Position numbers and translations under genes: made by a program. 64,000 nucleotides of DNA from Pseudoduganella plicata (GTDB lineage Bacteria; Pseudomonadota; Gammaproteobacteria; Burkholderiales; Burkholderiaceae_D): the NCBI RefSeq assembly GCF_004421005.1, contig NZ_CP038026.1, positions 3,472,001 through 3,536,000 of the forward strand, in the 5' to 3' direction. Below the pieces are notes generated by a model, which worked only from the letters and a program-made list of their open reading frames with translations, did not search any database and was not told the DNA's origin. This document shows positions 19,498 to 28,302 of the stretch, piece by piece (positions within the stretch are counted from its first letter, which is position 1; every line of letters starts with the position of its first letter).

Positions 19498-20195
19498 AGG
19501 GGCTGAGGGGGCGCCAGCGCGGCCGTATCGAACGTCAGCCGCGGCGCTGCCTGCCGTGACAGGTGCAGGAACGGCGCCTGCGTCAGGCAGCTCAGCTGCC
19601 AGCGCCCGGCGCACAGGAACAGCGCGCCGCCCATGCGCACGGTGCCCAGCCGCGCATGGGCATGGCGCGACGCCACGTTGAACGACGAGATCCGGCTGCA
19701 CGTCCAGCGCACACCGCGCTCGCGCAGCAGCGTATTGGCTTCCTCCCACAGGCGCAGGTACGTGGGCCCCATGCGGTATGCAGGCGCGACGTACACGTCG
19801 AAGTCCCACACGGAAGCGGGCGACGCGAGCCGGTAATCGGCGCGCACCTCGTCTTCGCGGTAGCCGTCGTGCAGCAGCCACAGAAAGCCGGCCAGGTCGC
19901 CGCCCTTCCACGCCTGTAACGTCAGCGCGCCCTGCGCGAAGCGGTCGGCCACCACGCGGGCCGGCCGTGGGTAGTCGGGCGGCACGCCGGCAATGTCTGT
20001 TGCCAGCCGCACGTCGATGGCCTTGCCGCGGCCCCGGGCCAGCGGCGCGACGGCCACGGGCTGCGCGACGAACTCGTACTTGTAGAGCCGGATGCCGAGC
20101 CGGCGCAAGGCCATGCCGGCGAAGTAGCAGGCGGCATCCCACGCGCCCAGCTGGGCGACGTTCTGCCCGACCCGTTGCCGCAGCAGTGCCAGCAT
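19479..20195 (-). CDS. GNAT-like acyltransferase of the polysaccharide locus
   Basis: The 238-aa protein has weak GNAT-fold features: LQAWKGGDLAGFLWLLHDGY resembles the central strands, DVYVAPAYRMGPTYLRLWEEAN resembles the acetyl-CoA loop and helix, and SFNVASRHAHARLGTVRMG resembles the C-terminal part of FemAB/GNAT proteins. It shares one base with the stop of the preceding GT2 gene (TGATG), so it is translationally coupled. It may N- or O-acylate a sugar or aminoacyl substituent. The assignment rests on motif shape and context. Confidence 0.6.
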   Translation of the reverse strand: MLALLRQRVGQNVAQLGAWDAACYFAGMALRRLGIRLYKYEFVAQPVAVAPLARGRGKAIDVRLATDIAGVPPDYPRPARVVADRFAQGALTLQAWKGGDLAGFLWLLHDGYREDEVRADYRLASPASVWDFDVYVAPAYRMGPTYLRLWEEANTLLRERGVRWTCSRISSFNVASRHAHARLGTVRMGGALFLCAGRWQLSCLTQAPFLHLSRQAAPRLTFDTAALAPPQPLQTMPR

Positions 20196-21124
20196 CAGGC
20201 GAACGTGCGCAGCAGCCAGCGCAGCGTCTGCAGGCGGAAATCGAACGTCAGGGCCTCGGCCAGGTTGGCACGCTGCTCCAGCCGCGTGATGCGGGGCCGC
20301 GACGCCATGCGCACGAAGAAGCGCGCCAGCATGCTGCGATAGCGCCGGTTTTCCGCCTTGTCGAACAGGTGGTACTGGCGGAAGTAGTTCTCCTTGTGGA
20401 AGGCCAGCGTCTCGCGCGTCAGCAGTTCGCTGTCGGTGGTCAAGGCGTCGTCATGATGGCGGTACAGCGCGACCGTGCGATCGAGGTAGCCGATCCGCGC
20501 CGACTCGGCAAAGCGGTACCACAGCGAGATGTCGTCGACGATGCGGAAGCGGATATCGAAGCGCTTGTCCGCGAACACGGCGCGACGGCAGACGATCGTC
20601 TGCGTACTCATCCCCGTGTGCACGCCGGCCATGCAGCCCCAGAAATTGCGGCAGCGGTACAGCCCCGCCTCGACCGGCACCAGATAGTCGCGCGCCTTCT
20701 CCGCAAAGCCCTTCTGCGCCAGGTAGCCGGACTGCTGCGACAGGGCCGTGCCGAACGGCTGGAAGTCGGCGAACAGGATGTCCAGGTCGGGATGGCGGCG
20801 CAGCACGTCCGTGGCCAGCGCCAGCTTGTCCGGCTGGAGGATGTCGTCCTGGTCGCAGAACGAGATGAATTCACCCGTCGCCATCGCCAGCCCGACGTTT
20901 TTGGGCAGCGCCGGACCGCCCGAATTGATGGCCGTCGACACGACACGCACCCGCGCATCGCGCGCGGCGTACGACTCGAGGATCGCCAGCGAGTTGTCGC
21001 GCGACGAATCGTTGACGACGATGAGTTCCAGGTCGGCGCACGTCTGCGCCAGGATGCTGTCGAGCGCATCGGCGAGATAGGTGGCGCCGTTATAGACCGG
21101 CATGATGATGGAGTGAAGTGGCAT
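20195..21124 (-). CDS. Family 2 glycosyltransferase
   Basis: The 309-aa GT-A enzyme starts MPLHSIIMPVYNGATYLADAL, with LIVVNDSSRDNS, a metal-binding SFCDQDDILQPDKL, and VDDISLWYRFAE at the expected catalytic-base position. The C-terminus is not membrane-spanning. It lies 9 nt after the flippase gene and is coupled to the GNAT-like gene. It probably adds a repeat-unit sugar on the cytoplasmic side. Donor and linkage cannot be predicted. Confidence 0.9.
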   Translation of the reverse strand: MPLHSIIMPVYNGATYLADALDSILAQTCADLELIVVNDSSRDNSLAILESYAARDARVRVVSTAINSGGPALPKNVGLAMATGEFISFCDQDDILQPDKLALATDVLRRHPDLDILFADFQPFGTALSQQSGYLAQKGFAEKARDYLVPVEAGLYRCRNFWGCMAGVHTGMSTQTIVCRRAVFADKRFDIRFRIVDDISLWYRFAESARIGYLDRTVALYRHHDDALTTDSELLTRETLAFHKENYFRQYHLFDKAENRRYRSMLARFFVRMASRPRITRLEQRANLAEALTFDFRLQTLRWLLRTFA

Positions 21125-21133
21125 GATGGATTC

Positions 21134-22597
21134 CTAGCGACGTGCGGGCTTGGGCGCCAGCCGTTGCGACAGCTGGCGCGTCACCGTAATCAGTTCGGCT
21201 TTCAGTTCATGGTTCAACATCAGGATGCCGGCGCACCAGCCCAGCATGGCGACGCCGCCGGCAAGCGCCAGGAACATCAGCGGCGGCGCGTGCTGCAGCC
21301 CTGGCACGAACGACAGCAACAGCGGCGGCAGCGCCGCGCAGACGGTCACGCCGCCGCTGCGGCCCAGGGTGGCCAATAACTCGGCCAGGCGCAACCCTGT
21401 CAGCGCCGCCAGGCCCCGATAGATCAGCAGCGAGCGCACGAGGCTTGTCGCGGCAATGCTCCAGGCGATGGCCTCCAGGCCGAACGGCGCGGCGATGCCG
21501 ATGCCGATTACCCGCAGCGGCACGCTGACGGCTTCGAGCCGGGCGCGCAGGCGCACGTGCCCCATCGCCACGAACAGGTCGCGCCCGGGGCCGAACAGGC
21601 AAAACAGGGCGGTGGACAGGCACATGATGCGCACCAGCGGCGCCGACGCGTCCCACTGGTCGCCATACAGCAGGCGGATCAGCTGGAACGGCACCACGGC
21701 CAGCACGGCGTAGAACGGCCAGGACAGGCCGGCCAGGCATGCCACCATGTGCAGGTAGACGCGTTTCATGTCGCGGCCATCGCGCGAGTGCGCCGAGAAG
21801 AGCGGCAGGATCACGGGCGTCACCGCCTTCGTGACCAGCATATTGAAAATGTTCAGCACCGCCTGCGCCTTGCCGAACAGGCCCACCGCTTCCACGCCCA
21901 GCACTTTACCGATGATCATGTCGGGCGCGGCAACGCCCACTTCATCGAGCACGTTCGAGCCGGTGGCATACATGCCGAACGAGAGCAGCTCGCGCACGCC
22001 GCGCCAGCCGGGCAGCCAGGGCATCTCCGGCGGGCGAAACAGCAGGCTGACCGCCACCGTTGCCACGCTGCCCGCCACGGCGGCCCACGCGAGGCTGAGG
22101 TAACCGAAGCCCAGCTTCACCAGCGTCACGCAGACGACCAGGTTGGCCAGCGCGTTGGCGACATTGATCCAGTAGATGGCACCGAAGCGCATCTGCCGGC
22201 GCAGCACGGGCAACGTAATCGAACCGAAGGGAATCAAGAGGCAGTTCAGCGCCAGGATGCGCAACACCTGGCCGACACCCGGTTCGTCATAAAAGGCGGC
22301 GATGGGCGCGCTGCCCAGCGCCAGCAGCGCAGCCATGACCCATGCGATCGCCCACGTCAGCGTGTAGGCCGCGCGGATACGTTCGGCCGTCAGCTCCCGT
22401 TCCTGGATCAGGTATTGGCCGATGCCGAAATCGCGGATCAGCTGCGTGACCCCGACCACCACGGCGCCGATGGAAAAGATGCCGACCTGCGCGGGCGTCA
22501 GGAGGCGCGCCATGATCATGCTGCTGACGACGCCGATCACGAGCACCGTGTATTTCTCGGCAAAGGAAATCAGCAGGGACAGTTTGGTCGCGTTCAC
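21134..22597 (-). CDS. Wzx-type polysaccharide flippase (MOP superfamily)
   Basis: The 487-aa integral membrane protein has about 12-14 hydrophobic helices. The N-terminal half is typical of the polysaccharide transporter family: SSMIMARLLTPAQVGIFSIG, FGIGQYLIQERELT, LRRQMRFGAIYWINVANALA. The centre has GLFGKAQAVLNIFNMLVTKAVTPV. It would flip the undecaprenyl-linked repeat unit to the periplasm, where the polymerase-like protein at 7309-9753 acts. It follows the methyltransferase-like gene at 157 nt and precedes the GT2 at 9 nt on the same strand. Confidence 0.9.
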   Translation of the reverse strand: MNATKLSLLISFAEKYTVLVIGVVSSMIMARLLTPAQVGIFSIGAVVVGVTQLIRDFGIGQYLIQERELTAERIRAAYTLTWAIAWVMAALLALGSAPIAAFYDEPGVGQVLRILALNCLLIPFGSITLPVLRRQMRFGAIYWINVANALANLVVCVTLVKLGFGYLSLAWAAVAGSVATVAVSLLFRPPEMPWLPGWRGVRELLSFGMYATGSNVLDEVGVAAPDMIIGKVLGVEAVGLFGKAQAVLNIFNMLVTKAVTPVILPLFSAHSRDGRDMKRVYLHMVACLAGLSWPFYAVLAVVPFQLIRLLYGDQWDASAPLVRIMCLSTALFCLFGPGRDLFVAMGHVRLRARLEAVSVPLRVIGIGIAAPFGLEAIAWSIAATSLVRSLLIYRGLAALTGLRLAELLATLGRSGGVTVCAALPPLLLSFVPGLQHAPPLMFLALAGGVAMLGWCAGILMLNHELKAELITVTRQLSQRLAPKPARR

Positions 22598-22635
22598 ATC
22601 GGTCTTTCACCGGCACCGGTCTTGCACCACTGCGT

Positions 22636-22689
22636 GGCACCACCGGGGCACCACCGCGGCACCATGGCGGGCACGATGGCGGGCACCGG
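22636..22689. repeat. Degenerate 11-12-bp tandem repeat
   Basis: About five units based on GGCACCACCGG occur in a row (two near-perfect, then GGCACCATGGC, GGGCACGATGGC and GGGCACCGG). They sit in the gap between the methyltransferase-like gene and wzx, upstream of the wzx start. This may be simple slippage with no function. Confidence 0.5.
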
Positions 22690-22754
22690 ACAAGCGTTCC
22701 AGTATAGCCGCGTGCCTGTCGCCGATCGCGGGACTTGGCAATGTTTGATCTGCC

Positions 22755-23537
22755 TCACGCGGCGATGGCGGCCGCGCTGACGGCGGGACGCAACAACACG
22801 GCGCAGCCCTTCTCGCATGGCCGCGTGGTCGCTGCCAGGTCCGTGAACTCGGCCACCCAGCGCTGCACGGCCTCCTGCTCGTCGGGCCGCGCGGCATCGT
22901 CCAGGAACAGCGCGCCGCCGGGCGCCAGGCGTGGCAGCAGCACCGGACCGGCGGGGTAGCGGGCCAGCCGTCCGACCGCTTGCGGCGGGCCGTCGATCAC
23001 CAGCATGTCGATGGCCGGCAGCGCGGGCAGCACGGCGGCGCGGTACCACTGATAGTTGGCGTTGCCGAAGGCGATGGGTTCGAGCGGCGCGTCCAGCACC
23101 ACGGCCCAGTCGGCGAGGCCGTGCCGTGCCAGCAGGTCGCGGGTCTGCTGCGCGTAAAGGGGGTCGTGTTCCAGGCTGTACACCTTGCCGCGGCCATTCA
23201 GTTGCAGCGTGCGGGCCAGCACGACGGTCGACGTGCCGCTGCTGCACTCGACCACCGTGGCGGGCCGCGCTTCGCGCGCGTGTCGTGCCAGTTCGATCAG
23301 GAAGTCGGGCGAGGCGGCCCAGCCGCGCGTGGGCGGCAGGCTTTTGTCGAGCTGCAGTTCCACGTACAAGGCGTGCAGCGCTTCGAGCTGGCGAAAGTGC
23401 TGGCCGGCGTCGCGCCGCACTTCGTCGCGCAGTTCATACAGCAGCAAATGGGCGGCACGCACCTTGTGCAGGGACCACGCGGCAAGCAGCAGAATGGTTA
23501 GCAGCAGCGCCACCGACAGCACAGTCAGGACAGTCAT
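22755..23537 (-). CDS. Membrane-anchored class I SAM methyltransferase-like protein
   Basis: The 260-aa product starts with one hydrophobic helix (about residues 2-22) and a short amphipathic segment. A Rossmann methyltransferase-like domain follows: ATVVECSSGTSTVVLARTLQ (motif I, with SSGTST in place of GxGxG), VYSLEHDP (acidic ribose-binding residue), and LVIDGPPQAVG (motif IV-like). ATG at 23537 follows GGGGGATCG; a GTG 15 nt upstream is an alternative. It could modify a sugar in the exopolysaccharide. Leading gene of the leftward wzx-GT2-GNAT group. Confidence 0.75.
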   Translation of the reverse strand: MTVLTVLSVALLLTILLLAAWSLHKVRAAHLLLYELRDEVRRDAGQHFRQLEALHALYVELQLDKSLPPTRGWAASPDFLIELARHAREARPATVVECSSGTSTVVLARTLQLNGRGKVYSLEHDPLYAQQTRDLLARHGLADWAVVLDAPLEPIAFGNANYQWYRAAVLPALPAIDMLVIDGPPQAVGRLARYPAGPVLLPRLAPGGALFLDDAARPDEQEAVQRWVAEFTDLAATTRPCEKGCAVLLRPAVSAAAIAA

Positions 23538-23641
23538 CGATCGATCCCCCACAAGCGGTCAATCCAGAATAACATACTTGTTGTAAAGATAACCCTGTGT
23601 TGCTAAGATGACTCACTTTTCAGCATCAGGCCGGAGCGAGG

Positions 23642-24721
23642 ATGACCCAGGCGCCACTGCGCGTTGCCATGCTGTCGTACCCGATGCTGTTCCAGCGTAC
23701 GGGCGGCCTGCAGGTGCAGATCCATGAAACCATCGCGGCGCTGCGCACCCTCGGCGTCGATGCCCGGCTGGCCGCGCCGGAGCGCGAGTCGCTGGGCGAC
23801 TACGACATCGTCCACGTGTTCGGCGCCATCAACGGCAACCACCGCATCGTCGAAACGGGCCGCAGCCTGGGACGCGGGGTCGTGCTGTCGCCATTGATCC
23901 GGCCGTCGTGGACCGCCTTCACCGGCCGGCGCGAACGCTGGCTGGACCGCCTCGTCGGCAGGCTGACGGGCTGGCACCTTCAGACGACCTACGGCCAGAT
24001 CGCCGCAGGCCTGCAGGGTGCGCACCGGCTGGTGGCACTGGGAGAGACGGAGCGGCGTTCGATCGTCGACGCCTTCGCCATCCCGGCCGCGCGCGTGGCC
24101 GTCATCGAGAACGGCGTCACGCAGCGCTTTTTCGACGCCACACCCGACGCGTTTCAGGCGCGCTTCGGCATCACGGGACCGTTCGTGCTCAACGTGGCCG
24201 CCGTCAATCCGCACAAGAACCAGCTGGCGCTCGCGCGAGCCTTGCAGGGCAGCGGCACGCCGCTGGTGCTGATCGGGGAATGCCTGAGCGAGCACCGCGC
24301 CTACCTCGACGAAGTCAGCGCCGCGACGGACGTGCGCTACCTGGGCCGCCTGCCCTACGACGATCCCTGTTTGCCCTCCGCGTACGCGGCGGCCACCGTG
24401 TTTGCACTACCCAGTGAAAGTGAAGTGATGCCCTTGTCCGTAATGGAAGCGCTGGCGGCCGGCACCCCGGCCGTGATGACGAACGCCCACTCGATGGCGC
24501 TGCCCGATGCCGGCGCTGTCGTGCAGGAACACGCGCCGCACGACGTGGCGCGCCTGCGCGGGCTGCTGACAGCCGCGCTGGCGCAACCGGCACCGGCGGA
24601 CGGGTGCCGGCGCGCCGTGGCGCACCTGCGCTGGAGCATCGTGGCCGAACAGCTGATGGCCGTATATGAAGAGGTGCTTGCCGAATCGGGCGTGACACGG
24701 CGCGCGGTGGCTGTCGCGTGA
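23642..24721 (+). CDS. Family 4 glycosyltransferase
   Basis: The 359-aa GT-B enzyme has RVAMLSYPMLFQRTGGLQVQIHET at the start, VIENGVTQRFFDATPD at the domain junction, VLNVAAVNPHKNQLALARAL, and a donor motif ESEVMPLSVMEALAAGTPAVM with the usual Glu spacing. It is divergent from the methyltransferase-like gene and overlaps the CPBP gene by 4 nt. It should add a sugar of the repeat unit from a nucleotide-sugar donor. Confidence 0.9.
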   Translation: MTQAPLRVAMLSYPMLFQRTGGLQVQIHETIAALRTLGVDARLAAPERESLGDYDIVHVFGAINGNHRIVETGRSLGRGVVLSPLIRPSWTAFTGRRERWLDRLVGRLTGWHLQTTYGQIAAGLQGAHRLVALGETERRSIVDAFAIPAARVAVIENGVTQRFFDATPDAFQARFGITGPFVLNVAAVNPHKNQLALARALQGSGTPLVLIGECLSEHRAYLDEVSAATDVRYLGRLPYDDPCLPSAYAAATVFALPSESEVMPLSVMEALAAGTPAVMTNAHSMALPDAGAVVQEHAPHDVARLRGLLTAALAQPAPADGCRRAVAHLRWSIVAEQLMAVYEEVLAESGVTRRAVAVA

Positions 24722-25599
24722 GCATGCTGACGCCGACCCTGATCGTGCTGGCCGCGCTGCTGGCGCTGGCCGTGGTGTCGCTGTGGTTCCCGCCGCTGCC
24801 GGCGGGCGCGCGACGCGTTCCCGCCTGGACCATCGCACTTGGCGCCGTCGGCGTCGTCGCGCTGATTGCCGGCGCCGTCACGCCCGTCGGCATCGCCGTC
24901 GTGCTGCTGCTGATCGCCCTGTGCGCGGCACGCGAACGCAGCACGTCACCGTGGCTACGCGTTCCGGCGATGGCCGCCATTGCGTTCATCGCGCTGGCGC
25001 TGGCCCTGCACAAAATACCCGGCTTTTATAATCCGTTGATCGCGCGCGACGTGGCCGATGGCGCGGCGCCGATCACGCAGTACATCAACCTGGACAAGGC
25101 GATCGCCGGCATCGTCCTGATCGCGTTTTACGGCCTGCCGGCCCGCACCCGAGCCGACTGGCGCGCCGTCGGACGCGCCTGGCCCATCGTCGTGGCGACG
25201 CCGGTACTCGTGCTGGGTCTCGCGCTGCTGACCGGGGTGGTGGAATGGGCGCCGAAGCTGCCGTCATCGACGGGCACGTTCCTGGCTTCGAACCTGTTGA
25301 TCACTTGCGTGGCCGAGGAAGCGTTTTTCCGCGCGCTGGTGCAACGCGGCTTGCAGAACAGTTTGTCCGGTAAGCGTTACGGCGTGGCGGTGGCGATCGG
25401 CGTTACGTCCATCGTGTTCGGCATCGCCCACCTGGGCGGGGGCGTGCCGATGATCCTGCTGGCGACCCTGGCCGGCATCGGTTACGGCCTGGCCCTGTGG
25501 CGCAGCGGCCGCATCGAAGCGGCCATCCTGACGCATTTTGTTGTCAATGCGTTGCGGTTTTTACTGGTGGCGGGGCCGGTGGTGGTGCGGGCAACTTAG
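24718..25599 (+). CDS. CPBP-family intramembrane metalloprotease-like protein
   Basis: The 293-aa protein has about eight hydrophobic segments. The CPBP/CAAX motifs are present: EEAFFRALVQRGL (EExxxR), FGIAHLGGG (FxxxH) and THFVVNALRF (HxxxN). GTG at 24718 overlaps the GT4 stop (GTGA); an ATG two codons later is an alternative. These enzymes cleave or process membrane proteins, and some relatives work in protein sorting. Coupling to the last glycosyltransferase gene links it to exopolysaccharide or envelope processing, but substrate and role are unknown. Confidence 0.85.
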   Translation: MSMLTPTLIVLAALLALAVVSLWFPPLPAGARRVPAWTIALGAVGVVALIAGAVTPVGIAVVLLLIALCAARERSTSPWLRVPAMAAIAFIALALALHKIPGFYNPLIARDVADGAAPITQYINLDKAIAGIVLIAFYGLPARTRADWRAVGRAWPIVVATPVLVLGLALLTGVVEWAPKLPSSTGTFLASNLLITCVAEEAFFRALVQRGLQNSLSGKRYGVAVAIGVTSIVFGIAHLGGGVPMILLATLAGIGYGLALWRSGRIEAAILTHFVVNALRFLLVAGPVVVRAT

Positions 25600-25736
25600 T
25601 TCCAGCCACCCGCATTGGTCCGATAGTCCGCTTTCGGTGGCTGCGCGACCACAGCTTGTTGAGTGAGAACGACCTTGGCGCGGCCCTGCGCGGCAGCCAC
25701 CAAGGTGCGGACGGCCATATTCAAAAAGAAATTCAT
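25596..25736 (-). CDS. Small hypothetical protein (46 aa)
   Basis: The frame begins MNFFLNMAVRTLVAAAQGRA 8 nt after a strong GGAGG site and ends NAGGWN at a TAA overlapping the CPBP stop. It is amphipathic or weakly hydrophobic at the N-terminus and carries two arginines and several lysines. An AT-rich leader with an inverted repeat lies upstream. The strong ribosome site argues that it is translated. I recognise no family. Confidence 0.55.
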   Translation of the reverse strand: MNFFLNMAVRTLVAAAQGRAKVVLTQQAVVAQPPKADYRTNAGGWN

Positions 25737-25749
25737 GTGCAATACCTCC

Positions 25750-25768
25750 ATAACGATGTTAACGTTAT
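25750..25768. promoter_or_regulatory. Inverted repeat ATAACG-N7-CGTTAT upstream of the small gene
   Basis: The perfect 6-bp arms lie about 14-32 nt upstream of the ATG of the 46-aa gene, in a locally AT-rich stretch. Its position suggests an operator or part of the promoter. No regulator can be named. Confidence 0.35.
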
Positions 25769-25830
25769 AGAGGCCATTCAAAGGAATATCCAATTCCGAG
25801 TTGCAATGGCAGTTATAAGCTTTGTGAATG

Positions 25831-26748
25831 CTAATCGAGCTGCCTCTCTAGCCAACCGCGTATCCCGGCCACTGCACGGAACTCACTGACGGAGCGGCAG
25901 GCAATATGCGGGTGGCGCATTTGCAACATGCGCGACAACGCGGCGCCCGGGCCCAGTTCGAGTGCCACGGTGGCCCCTGCCTCGGCGCAGGCGTCCATGC
26001 ATTCCTGCCAGCGGATGGTTTCGGCAATCTGGCGTGACAGCCGATCGACGGCATGCGCGCCATCGTGCACCGGTTCGGCCGAGATGCCAGACAACACGGG
26101 AAACGCGGGCGGCAGCCAGCGCTGGCGGTGCAGCAGCGCCGCGAACGGCGCCACGGCGCCTTGGAGCAACGGCGTGTGCGACGCGACTTCGACGGGCAGC
26201 ACGGTCACTCGTCCGCCCGCCTGGACCGCTGCTGCCGCCAGCGCATCGCGCCCGCTGGCCGGGCCGCCCGCCACCAGCGTGTCCTCTCCCGTCACGATGG
26301 CCCGGTAAAAACCGAAGCGGTCCAGCAGCTCATCGACGCTGCCAACCGGCATGCCCGAGAACGCCACCATCGCTTGCGGCGCCCCGGCGACAAGGCACGC
26401 ATCCATCATCCGCGCCCGTTCGACCGCCAGCCGGATCGTGTCAAGCGGATCCAGCGCCCTCGCGACACCGTAAGCCGACAGCTCGCCGATGCTGTAGCCT
26501 GCCACCAGCACGGGCTGCGCGGGCAACTCGCCTAGTGCGGTCCACATGGCCAGCGTGGCAGCGACAATCGACGGCTGCGCCACGCGATTGCTGAACCCCG
26601 GCGCTTCGCGCAATGGTGCCGCCAGCAGGGGATCGTCAAACCACGCGTCCAGCAGGCGGCTCCCCGCCGGATCGGTACGTGCCATGTCGAACATGCCCGC
26701 ATGCTGGCCGCCCTGACCCGGGCACAGCACGACCAGACGACCCGTCAT
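25831..26748 (-). CDS. mdcH: Malonate decarboxylase subunit epsilon, malonyl-CoA:ACP transacylase MdcH
   Basis: The 305-aa protein has the acyltransferase fold: GQGGQ near residue 11, the nucleophile elbow GYSIGE with Ser86, and His191 in VASHTPLLQG. MdcH charges the MdcC carrier with malonate from malonyl-CoA, starting the decarboxylase cycle. It is the last gene of the operon, with its ATG 1 nt past the mdcB stop. The start at 26748 has GGAGGG 5 nt upstream. Confidence 0.93.
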   Translation of the reverse strand: MTGRLVVLCPGQGGQHAGMFDMARTDPAGSRLLDAWFDDPLLAAPLREAPGFSNRVAQPSIVAATLAMWTALGELPAQPVLVAGYSIGELSAYGVARALDPLDTIRLAVERARMMDACLVAGAPQAMVAFSGMPVGSVDELLDRFGFYRAIVTGEDTLVAGGPASGRDALAAAAVQAGGRVTVLPVEVASHTPLLQGAVAPFAALLHRQRWLPPAFPVLSGISAEPVHDGAHAVDRLSRQIAETIRWQECMDACAEAGATVALELGPGAALSRMLQMRHPHIACRSVSEFRAVAGIRGWLERQLD

Positions 26749-26749
26749 C

Positions 26750-27640
26750 TCAACCCTCCGCGCATGCTGCCTGCAGCAGGCAGACGGCACCCAGCAGGTC
26801 GGCCGCGCCGCCGGGCGACAGCCGCGCCGCAACGAACGTGCGGTGACAGATCAATGCCCGCGTTTCCCAGTCCGGCGCCGCCGTGCCGCCGCGCGCGATA
26901 AAGGCGCGGGCGGCACGGCGCACGGTCAGCGCGCCTTCGACGCCGCCACGGTGATAGACATTGGTGTCGCTGACGTGCGCCATCAGCGCAAACAGCGCAT
27001 CGACGCGCGCGCGCCGTGCGTCGCGGCCGGCGGCCAGCGCACGATGCAGCGCCGGCAAGCCGACGTCGAACACGGACGGGAAGCCGCGTGCCCCTTCCTC
27101 GCGCGCGCCGCTGGCGGCATAGCGCAGCAATGCGACGGCGCCGTGCGATGGCGTGGCGATATCGCCGCTGTGCGCGCCCAGCGCGGCGCCCCAGCAACGC
27201 AACAAGGTGGCGTGGATCGCGGCGGGTGTCGGCGCCGTACCGTCAGCGCGGCAGCGGCCGATGGCCGCGCACAGCATGCCGAGACAGAAGATCGCGCCGC
27301 GGTGCGTATTGACGCCCCCCGTTGCGTGCAGCATGCGTGCTTCGGCTTCGATGCCGAGTTCCTTGAGGACGTGAAACGGTGCATCGTGCACGCCGGCCTG
27401 TACGATGCGCAGAAAATAGCGGCGCAGCGCGAACAGGCTGCGCACGAAAGTGGCCGCCGTCATGTCGTCATGGCTGCCGTTGTCGACAAACGACACCAGG
27501 CCCGGTTTCGGGTACAGCGCCAGTTCCGCATACAGGCTGCGCACCGCCAGGCGCGCAATGCGCTGGCAGAACGCCCGCGACGATTCTGTGTTCCACGATG
27601 CCGGCGGCTCGAGGCGCAATGACGTGCTCAGTCCAGCCAT
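26750..27640 (-). CDS. mdcB: Triphosphoribosyl-dephospho-CoA synthase MdcB
   Basis: The 296-aa protein is of the CitG/MdcB family: YAELALYPKPGLVSFVDNGSHDDM near the N-terminus, GGVNTHRGAIFCLGMLCAAIG in the centre and NVYHRGGVEGA towards the C-terminus. It makes 2'-(5''-triphosphoribosyl)-3'-dephospho-CoA, the precursor of the MdcC prosthetic group. The ATG at 27640 follows GGAGGAGG and overlaps mdcG by 13 nt. Its place between mdcG and mdcH differs from the mdcABCDEGH order seen in some genera. Confidence 0.92.
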   Translation of the reverse strand: MAGLSTSLRLEPPASWNTESSRAFCQRIARLAVRSLYAELALYPKPGLVSFVDNGSHDDMTAATFVRSLFALRRYFLRIVQAGVHDAPFHVLKELGIEAEARMLHATGGVNTHRGAIFCLGMLCAAIGRCRADGTAPTPAAIHATLLRCWGAALGAHSGDIATPSHGAVALLRYAASGAREEGARGFPSVFDVGLPALHRALAAGRDARRARVDALFALMAHVSDTNVYHRGGVEGALTVRRAARAFIARGGTAAPDWETRALICHRTFVAARLSPGGAADLLGAVCLLQAACAEG

Positions 27641-28302
27641 GCATCCTCCTCCAGCGTCGCCAGCAGCTCGTCGGGTTTCACCAGACCCACCCGTTCCAGG
27701 CTCTTGGCCAGCACGCGCGTGCCTGGCGCGCCGTCGAACGCGGCGCGCAGTTCCTTCCATGCTACCGCGCGGCCATCGGGGAACACGACCTCGCCATCGA
27801 GCGGCAGCAGCGCTCCGTGCCGCGCCAGCAGATCCAGTCCCGTCATCAGCTGCGCGCGGTTCAGGGGACGCAGCAGCAGATCGATATCGGACGTTGGCAT
27901 CAGGTAGCTTTGCCCCGTCAGGGCCTGCAGCGCCAGCGAGCCATACACTGCCAGGCCGAGTCCCGCCTCCGCGGCCTGCCGCTCCAGCGCCGCCAGCGCG
28001 TCACGCCATGGCGCCGGCGCCGCGTCGAGCGCGCCGACCAGGGGTAATGCGCGGGTGCGCCGGCCGATATCGGCCAGCTCCGCACGACAGCCGACACGCA
28101 CCTTGCCGTCCGCACCCGGCGGCAGCGCAAAGCCGATGGCAACTTCGCCCGGCGCCAGGTCGATCTCGGCCCGCCGCACGACGGCCGGCCAGCCGGCATC
28201 GCGCCACGCGTCGAGCCGATCGAGCGCGCCGGGCGGCACCGTCGCACGCACGCGCTGCCAGCCGCGGCTCGTCAACCAGACGAGATCATGTCGGGCGAAC
28301 AT
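27628..28302 (-). CDS. mdcG: Phosphoribosyl-dephospho-CoA transferase MdcG
   Basis: The 224-aa protein starts MFARHDLVWL, as MdcG proteins do. It has a nucleotidyltransferase core, VYGSLALQALTG (GS at 121-122) and SDIDLLLRP (Asp139 and Asp141). It attaches the prosthetic group made with MdcB to MdcC. Its ATG lies 17 nt inside the end of mdcE, so translation is coupled. The in-frame extension upstream of this start is the mdcE shadow and was rejected. Confidence 0.9.
   Translation of the reverse strand: MFARHDLVWLTSRGWQRVRATVPPGALDRLDAWRDAGWPAVVRRAEIDLAPGEVAIGFALPPGADGKVRVGCRAELADIGRRTRALPLVGALDAAPAPWRDALAALERQAAEAGLGLAVYGSLALQALTGQSYLMPTSDIDLLLRPLNRAQLMTGLDLLARHGALLPLDGEVVFPDGRAVAWKELRAAFDGAPGTRVLAKSLERVGLVKPDELLATLEEDAWLD

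Noticed and set aside
22616..22690. CRISPR-like or minisatellite array
   Set aside because: Units are only 11-12 nt, contiguous, degenerate and without spacers.
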